A DNA stretch of 64,000 nucleotides from Actinorhabdospora filicis (GCF_030269765.1 NZ_BSTX01000003.1:950377-1014376); one strand, 5' to 3'; shown: positions 6,839 to 15,663, numbered from the stretch's first letter. The notes: generated by a model from the sequence alone, not told the origin. Program-made: numbers and translations.

Positions 6839-9193
6839 CTAGATCTTCAGCCGGACCACCTGCGGGTCGTGGTCACTGAGCTGCGCGGCGAACTCCGCGT
6901 TGACGTGGACCACGTCGTAGGCGTACCCGGCGCTCACCAGTGCGGGCGAGACCAGGATGTGGTCCAGGACCTGCGAGTTGCCCTCGTACACGTACGTGTA
7001 GCGCTCGGCGTCGGGCAGCGTGCCCGGCAGGTCGGTCAGGCCCACCGCGGTCAGCTTCGACACCGGCGCGGAGAACTCGAAGTCGTTCAGGTCACCGGCC
7101 ACCACGATCCGGGCGGCGGAGTCGATCGCGCGCAACTTCGTGACGAAGTCGGCCACGATCGCCGCCTGCTGGTTGCGCTGCGTCTCCGAGCTGAGCACCG
7201 GCGGCTGGCGGCGGCCGAACAGCGGATCGTCGCCGCCCTTGGAGTTGAAGTGGTTGGCGATCACGTACAGCGGCTTGCCGCCGACCAGGAACTTGCCCAC
7301 CAGGGGCTTGCGGCTGGCGTTGAACGCGGTGTTCGCGGGCTGGATCCGGCCCGGGTTCGCCGACAGCGCGATCGGGTCGGCGGAGTTCCCGGACGCCGAG
7401 GCGCTCACCGCCGTCGTCGGCCCGCCCGGCGAGCCGGGCGCGAAGCTCACCTTGTCGGTGCGGAACAGGAACCCGACGCGGATGTTGCCGCCGGGCTCGC
7501 CGCCGTCGGCGTCGTCGACTGGGTTGACCTGGCGGTAGTCGTAGGACGGCCCACCGGCGGCGGTGATGGCCGCGATGAGCTTGCCGAAGGTCTGCGCGGC
7601 GTCCACGGTGGACGAATTCGCGGGACCGTCGTTGTCCTGGATCTCCTCGACGGCCAGGATGCCGGGCGCGGCGAGGTTGGTGACGATCTGGCGCGCCAGA
7701 CCGTCGAACTTGGCCTGCGGGTCGGCGGGGTCGAGGTTCTCCACGTTGAACGTGGCCACCGAGACCTCACCGGCGCCCGCCGCCGTGGTGGTCTCCGGCG
7801 CGAGGGTGCCCGCGACGCGGGTGAGCGCCGAGGTCAGCTCCAGCCGGAAACCGCCGAAGTCGTAGTCGAGGACGCCGACCGCCGGGCCGGAGAAGTGGTC
7901 GCCGACGTTGACCGCGGGCGTCGACCCGGCCAGCAGCGCGTCGTCCAGGATGACCCGCTCGGGATTGAAGTCGCCCGCCTTGACCATGATCCCGCCGCGG
8001 GTGGTGCGCACACCGGCCCCGGCGCCGTTGTCGGCGAGCACGGGGATCTCGGCGTGGCCGGACGTCGGGCCGGCCGCGACCGGGTTGTTCACCTGGACGC
8101 GCATGCCCTCCAGGGACTCGTAGAAGTCGATGCCATCGGTGGCCGCGTCGAAGGTCCCGGCGGTTTCCACGTCGCCGTTGGCGTCGTTGTCGATGACGGC
8201 CGTGGGCGGCACGCGCCCGCCGGAGCCGATCACCGTCGCCGCCGGAACCGGCTTGGTGCCCAGCTTGGTGACGCTCGGGGCGGTCAGCTCGGTGGTGCTC
8301 AGGTTCGCCGTGGACGCCCCGCCCGGCCGGTACTCGGTGACGGTGGCGTTGACCGCGACCTCGTCCCCGGCGGCCACCGTCGGCGCCGAGGAGGTGTAGA
8401 CGAAGACGGCCTCGGAGGTCGCCGGATCGGCGTCCGGGCACGGGTCCTGGAACCAGAACCCGGTGGTGTTCCTCGCCGTCACGACTCCGCGCACGTCGCT
8501 CACGGCCGCCCCGGCCAGCGGCGACTTGTGCGCCTTGCCCTGCACGGCCCGGATCCGCGTGCCCGGATAGGCGCATCCGCCACCGCCGCCACCGGCGGTG
8601 TTCTGCGGGCTCGGCGTCCCGGCGGTGAAGTCGGCGGCGTTGTTGTCGGTGTCGGTGGCGCCCCGCGCGATCGACGTCGTATTCGACCCGCCGGCCGCGG
8701 CCGCGCCCTCGAAGTCGTTGGCCGAGCCGTAACCGGCGAAGTCGCGGACCCCGGCGGCGGTGTCGCAGTTGGACCCGCACGTCAGCGCCGAGGTCGTGGT
8801 CACCAGCGCGACCTTGCCCGCCGTCGCCGACATGTTGGTCGAGCCCGTGGCGTCCGGCGTCGGCAGCGCCGCCCCGGTCGCGCCGCCCGAGGCGAGCTTC
8901 ACCAGATAGCGGCCCCCGGCGGGGATCGAGCCGCTCAGCGGCGTGGCCGCCCAGGTCGTGCCCGACGCCGAGGCGTACTGCACCGACCAGCCCGACAGCG
9001 CCACCGCGGCCGCGCCCCGGTTGTACAGCTCGACGTAGTCGTTGGCGTGGGACGCGCCGCTGTTGCCGCCCCCGCCGTAGATCTCCCCGATCAGCACGTC
9101 GGGGGACGTGGCCTGGGCGCTCGCCGGTGCCAGGGCGGCGAGGCCGAGCGCGGCCGTTAAGAAGACGGCCGTGCGGCCGATGGCGTTTCGCAT
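6839..9193 (-). CDS. Secreted nuclease: lamin-tail domain, OB-like region, endonuclease/exonuclease/phosphatase domain
   Basis: 784 residues; ATG at 9193 with GGAGAGAG upstream. Residues 1-30 are a Sec signal peptide (hydrophobic core, cleavage near ASAQA). About 30-170 is a lamin-tail domain (VLIGEIYGGGGNSG, NDYVELYNRG, WSVQYASASG). A Gly-rich linker follows, then an OB-fold-like region starting near IRAVQGKAHKSPLAG. The C-terminal 330 residues are an EEP nuclease: VATFNVENLDPAD, ILAVEEIQDND, YVIANHFNSKGGDD, VVAGDLNDFEFS and terminal QLSDHDPQVV, carrying the expected N, E, H, D-x-N and D-H motifs. This matches ExeM/NucH-type extracellular nucleases that scavenge DNA. Leu12 is a rare TTA codon. 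Confidence 0.88.
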   Translation of the reverse strand: MRNAIGRTAVFLTAALGLAALAPASAQATSPDVLIGEIYGGGGNSGASHANDYVELYNRGAAAVALSGWSVQYASASGTTWAATPLSGSIPAGGRYLVKLASGGATGAALPTPDATGSTNMSATAGKVALVTTTSALTCGSNCDTAAGVRDFAGYGSANDFEGAAAAGGSNTTSIARGATDTDNNAADFTAGTPSPQNTAGGGGGGCAYPGTRIRAVQGKAHKSPLAGAAVSDVRGVVTARNTTGFWFQDPCPDADPATSEAVFVYTSSAPTVAAGDEVAVNATVTEYRPGGASTANLSTTELTAPSVTKLGTKPVPAATVIGSGGRVPPTAVIDNDANGDVETAGTFDAATDGIDFYESLEGMRVQVNNPVAAGPTSGHAEIPVLADNGAGAGVRTTRGGIMVKAGDFNPERVILDDALLAGSTPAVNVGDHFSGPAVGVLDYDFGGFRLELTSALTRVAGTLAPETTTAAGAGEVSVATFNVENLDPADPQAKFDGLARQIVTNLAAPGILAVEEIQDNDGPANSSTVDAAQTFGKLIAAITAAGGPSYDYRQVNPVDDADGGEPGGNIRVGFLFRTDKVSFAPGSPGGPTTAVSASASGNSADPIALSANPGRIQPANTAFNASRKPLVGKFLVGGKPLYVIANHFNSKGGDDPLFGRRQPPVLSSETQRNQQAAIVADFVTKLRAIDSAARIVVAGDLNDFEFSAPVSKLTAVGLTDLPGTLPDAERYTYVYEGNSQVLDHILVSPALVSAGYAYDVVHVNAEFAAQLSDHDPQVVRLKI

Positions 9194-9212
9194 CTCTCTC
9201 CAAAAGGGACGA

Positions 9213-9240
9213 TGGCGCGCGGAGGGGGTTCCGCGCGCCA
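9213..9240 (-). terminator. GC-rich hairpin between serine hydrolase and nuclease genes
   Basis: Perfect 11-bp arms TGGCGCGCGGA and TCCGCGCGCCA with a 6-base loop. On the minus strand it lies 58 bases after the serine hydrolase stop and 20 bases before the nuclease start, so it could terminate the upstream operon or form a structured nuclease 5' leader. Confidence 0.5.
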
Positions 9241-9297
9241 GCATCCTATAGATCCACGTTCGCGTGGTCGATGGAGAGTGAACACGAAACGAAGAAG

Positions 9298-10440
9298 TTA
9301 CCCTACGGTCCGTCCGCTCAGAGCGGTGTGCAGCGCCGCCATCACCGTCTCGGCGCGATGGTCGGGGGCGTCGCGCAGCGCGGCGGTGGTGTAGGAGAAC
9401 CCGGTGCGCAGGGACGGCCAGGCCGCGTGCCGCGTCCCGGCCCATCCGGCGTGCCCGAAGGCGTCGGCGGCCGGGCCGAAGTTGGCGGTCAGCTCGAAAC
9501 CGGCGCCGTAGACCATCGGTGTGCCCCACATCGGCTCGGTGCCCGCGCGCACCTCCCGGCGGGCGGCGTCCACGGTGGACTCGGCCAGCACCCGTACGCC
9601 GTCGATCTCCCCGCCCCGGGCCAGCGCGCCGTAGAAGCGCGCGATCGAGCGGGCCGTCCCGATCGCGCCGATCGAGCCGAAACCGGCCTCCCGGAAGGGA
9701 CGCGAGTTCCAGATGCCCGGCCCGGCCGAGCCGGTGACCGGATTGCCGACCAGCGCGCGCAGCGGGTCCGGCTCGCTCGCGGCATCGACGTCGGCGATCA
9801 GGGAGGCGTCCTCGGCGCGCAGGTCGGCGATGCGCTCGTCGGGAACCTCCGGCGGGACGCCGATCCACAGGTCGAGCCCGAGCGGGGCGGCGAACTCCGC
9901 GGCGAAGATCTCCCGCAGCGAGCGCCCGTCGGTCCGCCGCGCCAGGCCGTCCAGCGGGAAGCCCCAGTTGACCGAGCTGTACATGTACTCCGCGCGCGGA
10001 TCCCAGGCCGGGGCCTGCTCCTCGGCGAGCCGGTCGGCGGCCGCGGGGTCGTAGAGCGCGGTGACGTCCTGGGTCGGCAGGTGCGGCAGCCGGGCCTGGT
10101 GGGTGAGGAGCTGGAGGGCGGTGACGTCCTCCTTGCCCTCGCGCCCGAACTCCGGCCAGTACCGGGCCACCGGGGCGTTCAGGTCGATGGTGCCGCGTTC
10201 CTGGAGTAGCGCCAGCACCGCCGCGACCAGGCCCTTGGTCCCGGAGAAGACCAGGGAGACGGTGTCGGAGCGCCAGGCGCGCCCGGCCCCGGCGTCCCCG
10301 CCCCACAGGTCGGCGACGAGCTCGCCGTCGGCGTAGGCGGCGAAGGCGCCGCCGGTCTCGCCGTGCTCGTCGAAGCCGTGCTGGAAGGCCTCGGCGACCT
10401 TCTCGAAGCCGGGCAGGGTGAAGCCGTCGATCGTGGTCAT
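9298..10440 (-). CDS. Serine hydrolase, beta-lactamase/class C esterase family
   Basis: 380 residues starting MTTIDGF. The class C/penicillin-binding fold is recognised from FSGTKG (S66-x-x-K69, nucleophile and general base), the YMYSSVNWGFPLDGL segment in the position of the Y-x-N motif, and the C-terminal GYGAGFEL-like region (VYGAGFELTANFG). There is no signal peptide, so it is probably a cytoplasmic EstB-like esterase or D-peptidase-type hydrolase rather than a resistance beta-lactamase. Its start overlaps the stop of an upstream TetR gene (ATGA), so the two are co-translated. Confidence 0.87.
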   Translation of the reverse strand: MTTIDGFTLPGFEKVAEAFQHGFDEHGETGGAFAAYADGELVADLWGGDAGAGRAWRSDTVSLVFSGTKGLVAAVLALLQERGTIDLNAPVARYWPEFGREGKEDVTALQLLTHQARLPHLPTQDVTALYDPAAADRLAEEQAPAWDPRAEYMYSSVNWGFPLDGLARRTDGRSLREIFAAEFAAPLGLDLWIGVPPEVPDERIADLRAEDASLIADVDAASEPDPLRALVGNPVTGSAGPGIWNSRPFREAGFGSIGAIGTARSIARFYGALARGGEIDGVRVLAESTVDAARREVRAGTEPMWGTPMVYGAGFELTANFGPAADAFGHAGWAGTRHAAWPSLRTGFSYTTAALRDAPDHRAETVMAALHTALSGRTVG

Positions 10441-11027
10441 GTTCCGCTGCTTTCGGTGGAGGCCCGCAGGAGGGCGAGCGCGGCGTCTTTCGCGCTGAGG
10501 CCCGTGGCGCGGGGGTCGGGGTCGTGCCGGGCGACGGCGATGGCGCCCTCGATGAGGATGAGGAGCTGCCGCGCCAGTCCCGTGGGGTCGGCCGCGCCGG
10601 CGTCGCGGGCGATGCCGGTGAGCAGCCGGTGGTAGCGGCCGAGGTGGGTGGTGGCGAGGGGACCGGCGATGTCTGAGCGCTCGGTGGCGGCGTTGAGGAT
10701 GGCGCAGCCGAGGTAATCCGGCTCGGCGAGCCAGTCGACGAGGTCGGCGAAGATCGCCGCGAGCCGCGCGGCCGGGTCGGCGCCCGCCTCGGCGGCGGCG
10801 GTGAGTTTGCCGATCACGCGGTCGGAGCGGCTGACGACGACCGCCTGGATGAGGCCGTCCTTGGAGCCGAAGTGCCGGTAGACGGTCTCCTTGGACGCGC
10901 CGACGGCCGCGCAGAGCTCCTTGACGGGCAGGCCGAGGCCGCCGCGGTAGAAGAGGTCCTCGGCGGCGGCCAGGATGGTGGCGCGGGTGCGCGCGGGGTC
11001 GAGTGATTCGCCTGCTGCGACGGGCAT
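10437..11027 (-). CDS. TetR family transcriptional regulator
   Basis: 196 residues from ATG 11027 (MPVAAGES). The N-terminal HTH is standard: RATILAAAEDLFYRGGLGLPVKELCAAVGASKETVYRHFGSKDGL. The C-terminal ligand domain includes LGCAILNAATE, a pattern common in the LmrA/YxaF-like TetR group. It overlaps the downstream serine hydrolase by 4 bases and has a 10-bp palindrome 12 bases upstream of its start, consistent with autorepression of the two-gene operon. Confidence 0.92.
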   Translation of the reverse strand: MPVAAGESLDPARTRATILAAAEDLFYRGGLGLPVKELCAAVGASKETVYRHFGSKDGLIQAVVVSRSDRVIGKLTAAAEAGADPAARLAAIFADLVDWLAEPDYLGCAILNAATERSDIAGPLATTHLGRYHRLLTGIARDAGAADPTGLARQLLILIEGAIAVARHDPDPRATGLSAKDAALALLRASTESSGT

Positions 11028-11038
11028 GGCGAGATGGT

Positions 11039-11048
11039 ACCCATGGGT
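11039..11048. promoter_or_regulatory. Palindrome upstream of TetR gene, candidate operator
   Basis: ACCCATGGGT is a perfect 10-bp palindrome, with weaker outer symmetry from CGAGAT at 11030-11035 and ATCTCG at 11051-11056. It sits 12 bases before the TetR start. TetR autoregulation from such sites is common; binding here is inferred. Confidence 0.5.
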
Positions 11049-11092
11049 TCGATCTCGGGTCATGACGATGTGGCGCGGGTCACGATCACCGC

Positions 11093-11314
11093 TCACTCGT
11101 CGACGGCGAAGAGCTCCAGGTGGCCGCAGTCTCCGCAGCGGAAGGCCTCGACGGCCAGTTTCGGGCGGCCGAACATCTTGGCGCCGCCCAGGACGCCGCG
11201 CTCCAGGCGACCGGCGATCCAGCGGGTGAAGCCGCGTCCGCCCATGTCACCGAGAAAGCCCGGAGTGAGGTCGGCGGATCGGCAGTGGGTGCAGTGCGTC
11301 GGCGCGGCGGGCAT
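11093..11314 (-). CDS. Small zinc-ribbon protein
   Basis: 73 residues from ATG 11314. Two CxxC knuckles, CTHC near the N-terminus and CGDC near residue 62, are separated by about 50 residues (ADLTPGFLGDMGGRGFTRW), the spacing of a treble-clef or ribbon zinc site. No enzyme motif is present. Homologues of this form are scattered hypothetical proteins; it could bind nucleic acid or act as a protein adaptor. It lies alone between the surface protein and the TetR operon on the same strand. Confidence 0.7.
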   Translation of the reverse strand: MPAAPTHCTHCRSADLTPGFLGDMGGRGFTRWIAGRLERGVLGGAKMFGRPKLAVEAFRCGDCGHLELFAVDE

Positions 11315-11325
11315 GACCGCAGGGT

Positions 11326-11354
11326 AGGGGCGGCCCGCAAGCGGGCCGCCCCTT
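11326..11354. terminator. Strong GC hairpin terminator
   Basis: Near-perfect 13-bp arms (GGGGCGGCCCGC paired with GCGGGCCGCCCC) with a 2-4 base loop, 6 bases past the stop of the surface-protein gene on the minus strand and just upstream of the zinc-ribbon gene. Confidence 0.75.
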
Positions 11355-11359
11355 TCGGC

Positions 11360-12604
11360 TCAGCTCCGCCGGGCCCGGCGGGCCAGCAGGACGAGCGCGC
11401 CGCCCGCGGCGAGCAGGGCCGCGCCGATGGCGGCCGGGACGCCCAGGGCCGCGCCGGTCGTGGCGAGGTCCTCGCGGGAGCCCGAGGTGCTCGGGCTGGG
11501 CGAGGAGGCGGTCGGGGAGGGGCTGGACGTGGTCGGCGTCGGCTCCACCCCGGCCACCAGCGGCGTGACGACCGTGTTCGAGGTGGCGGTGCCGTCCTCG
11601 CCGATCAGGACGCTCACGTAGTGCGCGGTGGCGGTGTTCTCCAGCCTCCCCTTCGCGCCCTCGGTGACGGTGACGCGGAAGCCCAGCTCGGCGGCGTCGC
11701 CGCGCTCCAGCCGGTCCGGCCGCGCCACGACCGTGCCGTCGGCGAACTCGGCGGCGTCGCCGTCGGCCGCGTCGGTCAGCGGCACCCCGTCGAGGGTGAT
11801 GCTGCCGGGGACGTAGGTCGCGCCCGCCGGGATCGCGTCGCGCACCACCGGGTTCCCGGCGGCCGAGCCGCCGTCGTTGCGGACTCGCACGGTGTAGGCC
11901 AGCTCGTCCCCGGCGGCGAGGGGGCCGTCGGCGTCGGCGGACTTGGTGGCGATGACGCAGGCGGGGGTGCCGAAGGTGATGTCGTCGAGGAAGTTGCCCA
12001 TGGAGTCGTTCCCGGACGCCGTGGAGACGGCCTTGAAGCCGAAGCGCGTGGTCGTCTGGCCCGCCGGGACGGTGTAGACGCCCGTCCAGGTGCCCCAGGC
12101 GGCGTCGGTGTCGACGATGTCGGGCGTGGCCGCGCCGGACGGCTTCTGGGGCGACTCCGCGCCGGGCGCGCCGATCAGGACGTGCATGGTGTCCTTGTCC
12201 ACGCCGGGGGAGACGTCGCGCGCCCGGTGCCGGATGCGCCACAGCAGTTTCTGGCCGGGCGTGGTGGCCACGTCCTGGTACAGAGTGGACGGACGGGTCG
12301 CGTTCAGCTCGGCGAACTGCGCGCCGTCGGCCGCCGGGACCTCGTTGCCCCGGTTGGCGAAGCCGTTGCCCGGCCCCCAGAGTTCGACGCGCTTGTCGGA
12401 GGCGGTCGTCGACCAGCCCGGCACCTCGCCCTCGGCGAGGAAGCGCGGCCCCTTCCCGGCGGGGGCCTCGAAGGAGGAGTTGGCCAGGCCCACCGCCCCC
12501 GGCGGGCACGAGACGGGGTCTTGGACCGCGCCGGCGGCCACGGCGGGAACCGCCGCCAGACCGGCGCCGAGGATGGCGGCGAAGCCGCGAAGGACGATGC
12601 TCAC
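11360..12604 (-). CDS. LAXTG-anchored surface protein with DUF11-type repeat domain
   Basis: 414 residues from GTG 12604. An N-terminal signal peptide (AAILGAGLAAVPAVAAGA) precedes a carbohydrate-binding-like beta domain (LANSSFEAP, AQFAELNATRPSTLYQDV, FLDDITFGTPAC). A DUF11-like domain follows (YTVRVRNDGGSAAGNPVVRDAIPAGATYVPGS), then a Ser/Thr/Pro linker and LATTG at 380-384, a hydrophobic segment and the RRARRS tail. LAXTG is the sorting signal recognised by actinobacterial class E sortases, so the protein should be covalently attached to the cell wall. No sortase gene is in the window. The function is probably adhesive or structural on the hyphal surface. Confidence 0.85.
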   Translation of the reverse strand: MSIVLRGFAAILGAGLAAVPAVAAGAVQDPVSCPPGAVGLANSSFEAPAGKGPRFLAEGEVPGWSTTASDKRVELWGPGNGFANRGNEVPAADGAQFAELNATRPSTLYQDVATTPGQKLLWRIRHRARDVSPGVDKDTMHVLIGAPGAESPQKPSGAATPDIVDTDAAWGTWTGVYTVPAGQTTTRFGFKAVSTASGNDSMGNFLDDITFGTPACVIATKSADADGPLAAGDELAYTVRVRNDGGSAAGNPVVRDAIPAGATYVPGSITLDGVPLTDAADGDAAEFADGTVVARPDRLERGDAAELGFRVTVTEGAKGRLENTATAHYVSVLIGEDGTATSNTVVTPLVAGVEPTPTTSSPSPTASSPSPSTSGSREDLATTGAALGVPAAIGAALLAAGGALVLLARRARRS

Positions 12605-12620
12605 GCGCGGCGACGCTATG

Positions 12621-12634
12621 TTACCGATGGGTAA
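12621..12634. promoter_or_regulatory. Inverted repeat TTACC-N4-GGTAA upstream of surface protein
   Basis: TTACC and GGTAA arms separated by GATG lie 17-30 bases before the GTG start of the surface protein on the minus strand, a position overlapping the promoter or start region. A regulator-binding role is inferred from symmetry only. Confidence 0.35.
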
Positions 12635-12708
12635 TGCGCCCAGGTTCTGTGCGTGGTCTCACGGGGACGAAGCGGACCATTGCGAAGCTCGGGCCGAGAC
12701 GGCGAGGC

Positions 12709-13746
12709 TCACGCCGAGGGCGCCACCTTCGCCAGCCATGTCGCCGCCTCGGCCCGCGGCAGGACCCGGTCCAGGCGCAGGACGCCGCGCATCTGCGGGT
12801 AGCGGCGGTTGTTGCTCCACGACCGCCCGTAGGCGGGCGGGTCCAGCACCACCACGCGGCGGCCCTCGAAGAACGGGATGTCGGCGGGCACGCCCTCGTT
12901 CCAGATCCACTTGCCGTAGGCGTCCACCGGGTTGAACCGGCCCTCGGCGCTCCCGCCGAAGGTCTCCTCCGGCCCGTCGGAGGCGGCGGCGATCCAGCGC
13001 GGGTCGACGTTCAGGTCGCCCAGCAGCCCCTCGGCCTCCGGTCCCGACAGCGCACCGGCCAGCAGCGTGTGCAGCTGGAAGTTGTCGCCGAGGCCCCCGA
13101 TGGTGACCTCGTAGCCGCGGCCGGACGGCCGGTGCAGCACCAGCAGCGGCTCGTCGTCCAGCACGGCCAGCAGCCCGGCGATCCACTCCAGGTCCGGCCA
13201 CTCCTCGGCGAGATCGGCGCAGGCCTCGGCGAGCTCGCGCGGGAACGCCCGCCGCGCTTCGGCGTCCAGTTGCAGCAGCGACAGCGCCGGCATCTGCCAC
13301 ATGCCCAGCGCGTACCAGCCCTCGCCGCCGGAGGCCGCCGCCTCCGCGCCCAACTCGGGCGCGATGGCCGCCTCCAGGTCGGCGTACTCCTCCATCGGCG
13401 ACTGCGGACCGGGCAGCGGCACCGGGCGCCCGGCCCGGTCCCAGGCCGCGCGGACCCGCCGCGCCCGCGACAGCGCCTCCCCGAAGCCCTCGGCGATCGC
13501 CCCCGCCACCGGTGCCGCCGGGACCCCGTGTTCCACGAACGCCCCGCACAGGATCGCCAGCTGCGCGCCCATCCCGATCGGCAGCCGCCGCAGGACTCCG
13601 GCGCACACCGGAAGGACCGCCGCCATCTCGCGCGGCGAGGCCTCCCGCGCCGACTGCCAGAGCGCGCCGAGGGCGGCGTCGTAGGCGTCGGTGTCGCGGT
13701 CGGTGACGGCGCGGTCGAGGGCGGTGGCGGCGGCTTCGAGACTCAT
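12709..13746 (-). CDS. Conserved hypothetical protein of actinomycetes
   Basis: 345 residues chosen from ATG 13746 (MSLEAAATALDRAV), because an open frame farther upstream enters the chitinase promoter. The protein is soluble, acidic and without signal peptide. It has an alanine-rich helical N-terminal half and a C-terminal half with VVVLDPPAYGRSWSNNRRYPQMRGVLRLDRVLP. I do not recognise the family. It is divergent from the chitinase gene with about 125 bases between starts. Codon use is typical of the genome, so it is very likely a real gene. Confidence 0.7.
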   Translation of the reverse strand: MSLEAAATALDRAVTDRDTDAYDAALGALWQSAREASPREMAAVLPVCAGVLRRLPIGMGAQLAILCGAFVEHGVPAAPVAGAIAEGFGEALSRARRVRAAWDRAGRPVPLPGPQSPMEEYADLEAAIAPELGAEAAASGGEGWYALGMWQMPALSLLQLDAEARRAFPRELAEACADLAEEWPDLEWIAGLLAVLDDEPLLVLHRPSGRGYEVTIGGLGDNFQLHTLLAGALSGPEAEGLLGDLNVDPRWIAAASDGPEETFGGSAEGRFNPVDAYGKWIWNEGVPADIPFFEGRRVVVLDPPAYGRSWSNNRRYPQMRGVLRLDRVLPRAEAATWLAKVAPSA

Positions 13747-13821
13747 CCGGGGATCGTATTCAGTGAGATCCAGTCGCCCCGGCGGCCGCGAAACGCATTC
13801 AGTGACAGCGCCACCCGAAAC

Positions 13822-13854
13822 TGTTAGAGTCCTAACAATTAGGAAGGTTCCGGA
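13822..13854. promoter_or_regulatory. Nested inverted repeats in the chitinase promoter
   Basis: TGTTAG/CTAACA (4-base spacer), CCTAA/TTAGG (3-base spacer) and TTAGGAA-GG-TTCCGGA overlap within 33 bases ending 20 bases before the chitinase start. The last element resembles half-sites of TTAGGAAA-type operators reported upstream of actinomycete chitinolytic and chitosanolytic genes. Which regulator binds is not known from the sequence. Confidence 0.45.
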
Positions 13855-13873
13855 TAGGCATCTGGGAGAAGCC

Positions 13874-15652
13874 ATGAACCACCGCCGCCCCCTCGGCGTC
13901 TTAGCCGCACTCCTCTTGCTCACCCTCTCCACGCTCGTCGCGCCCGGCACCGCGACGGCCGCCGAACTGCTGACCAACCCCGGCTTCGAGGCCGGGAACC
14001 TCACCGGCTGGACCTGCTCCGGCGGCAGCGTCGTCACGACCCCCGTGCGCACCGGCTCCTACGCGCTGACCGCCGCCGCGAGCGCCTCCGACCAGGCCAC
14101 GTGCGGGCAGACCGTCGCCGTCCGGCCGAACACCGCCTACACCCTCACCGGCTGGGTGCGCGGCAACTACGTCTACCTCGGCGTCACCGGCGGCGCCTCG
14201 ACGTGGACGCCCTCGGCCCCGGCCTACACCAAGCTCACCGTCGCCTTCACCACCGGCGCGACGCAGACCAGCGCCGAGGTCTACCTGCACGGCTGGTACG
14301 GGCAGGGCACCTACTACGCCGACGACGTGAGCCTGGACGGACCCGGCGGCCAGCCGCAACCCGGCGTCCCCGGCACGCCCGGGACGCCGTCGATCGGCGC
14401 GGTCACCGGCTCCTCGGTCGCGCTGTCGTGGACGGCCGCCACCGGGACCGTCACCGGCTACCGCGTCTACGAGGGATCGGCGGTGGTCGCCACGACGTCC
14501 GCCGTCTCGGCCACGATCGGCAACCTCGCCGCCTGCTCGACGCACACCTACGCCGTGGCCGCCTACAACACGGTGGGGGAGTCGCCGAAGTCCGCCGCCG
14601 CGACCGCGACCACGGCCGGCTGCACCGACACCGGCCTGCCGAAACACGCGCTCATCGGCTACCTGCACGCCAGCTTCGCCAACGGCTCCGGCTACGTGCG
14701 CATGGCCGACGTCCCCGACGCCTGGGACATCATCCAGCTGGCCTTCGGCGAACCCACCTCGGTCACCTCCGGCGACATCCGCTTCAACCGCTGCCCGGTG
14801 AGCGAATGCCCCTCGGTGGAGAGCGAGGCCGACTTCATCGCCGCGATCCGCGCCAAGCAGGCCAAGGGCAAGAAGGTCCTGATCTCCATCGGCGGCCAGA
14901 ACGGCCAGGTCCAGCTCACCACGACCGCCGCCCGCGACGCCTTCGTCACCTCGGTGAGCGCCATCATCGACCGCTACGGACTCGACGGGCTCGACATCGA
15001 CTTCGAGGGCCACTCGCTGTACCTGAACTCCGGCGACACCGACTTCCGCAACCCCACCACCCCCGTCGTGGTGAACCTGATCGCCGCCCTGCGGACACTC
15101 AAGGCCCGCTACGGCGCGAAGTTCGTGCTCACCATGGCCCCGGAGACCTTCTTCGTGCAGGTCGGATACCAGTTCTACGGCGGATCCGGCGGCTCCGACA
15201 ACCGGACCGGCTCCTACCTGCCGGTCATCCACGCCGTCCGCGACTTCCTGACCGTCCTGCACGTCCAGGACTACAACTCCGGCCCCGTCATGGGCCTGGA
15301 CGGGCAGTGGCACACCATGGGCGGCGCCGACTTCCACATCGCCATGACCGACATGGTCAAGGCCGGGTTCCCCGTGGCCAATACCGGGCAGACCTTCCCC
15401 GGCCTGCGGCCCGAGCAGATCGCCATCGGCCTGCCCGCCGCCGTCAGCGCCGGCAACGGGTACACGTCCCCCGCCGTCGTCCATCAGGCCGTGGACTGCC
15501 TGGCCAAGGGCACCGGCTGCGGCGGCTACACCCTGCGCGGCGGGCCCTCACCCGGCCTGCGCGGGCTGATGACCTGGTCGGTCAACTGGGACCGCTACTA
15601 CGGCTGGGAGTTCATGAACTCCCACGAGCCCTACCTCAACGGGCTGCCGTAG
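13874..15652 (+). CDS. Secreted GH18 chitinase with CBM and fibronectin type III domains
   Basis: 592 residues; ATG 13874 with GGGAG upstream. Signal peptide 1-30 is followed by a carbohydrate-binding beta-sandwich (about 31-157, starting AELLTNPGFEAGNLTGWTC). A Pro/Gly linker leads to a fibronectin III domain (about 165-250, SVALSWTAATGTVTGYRVYEG). The GH18 barrel starts near KHALIGYLHASFANG. The catalytic motif DGLDIDFEG is present with D371, D374, D376 and acid E378, and the barrel also has SIGGQNGQ and the C-terminal WSVNWD strand. It hydrolyses chitin by substrate-assisted retention outside the cell. Leu10 is a rare TTA codon in the signal peptide, which could make expression depend on the UUA-reading tRNA. 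Confidence 0.95.
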   Translation: MNHRRPLGVLAALLLLTLSTLVAPGTATAAELLTNPGFEAGNLTGWTCSGGSVVTTPVRTGSYALTAAASASDQATCGQTVAVRPNTAYTLTGWVRGNYVYLGVTGGASTWTPSAPAYTKLTVAFTTGATQTSAEVYLHGWYGQGTYYADDVSLDGPGGQPQPGVPGTPGTPSIGAVTGSSVALSWTAATGTVTGYRVYEGSAVVATTSAVSATIGNLAACSTHTYAVAAYNTVGESPKSAAATATTAGCTDTGLPKHALIGYLHASFANGSGYVRMADVPDAWDIIQLAFGEPTSVTSGDIRFNRCPVSECPSVESEADFIAAIRAKQAKGKKVLISIGGQNGQVQLTTTAARDAFVTSVSAIIDRYGLDGLDIDFEGHSLYLNSGDTDFRNPTTPVVVNLIAALRTLKARYGAKFVLTMAPETFFVQVGYQFYGGSGGSDNRTGSYLPVIHAVRDFLTVLHVQDYNSGPVMGLDGQWHTMGGADFHIAMTDMVKAGFPVANTGQTFPGLRPEQIAIGLPAAVSAGNGYTSPAVVHQAVDCLAKGTGCGGYTLRGGPSPGLRGLMTWSVNWDRYYGWEFMNSHEPYLNGLP

Positions 15653-15663
15653 TCCACGGGCTC

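Noticed and set aside
9298..10440. Antibiotic-resistance beta-lactamase
   Set aside because: No signal peptide and esterase-like motif spacing; a cytoplasmic class C-type serine hydrolase is more likely.
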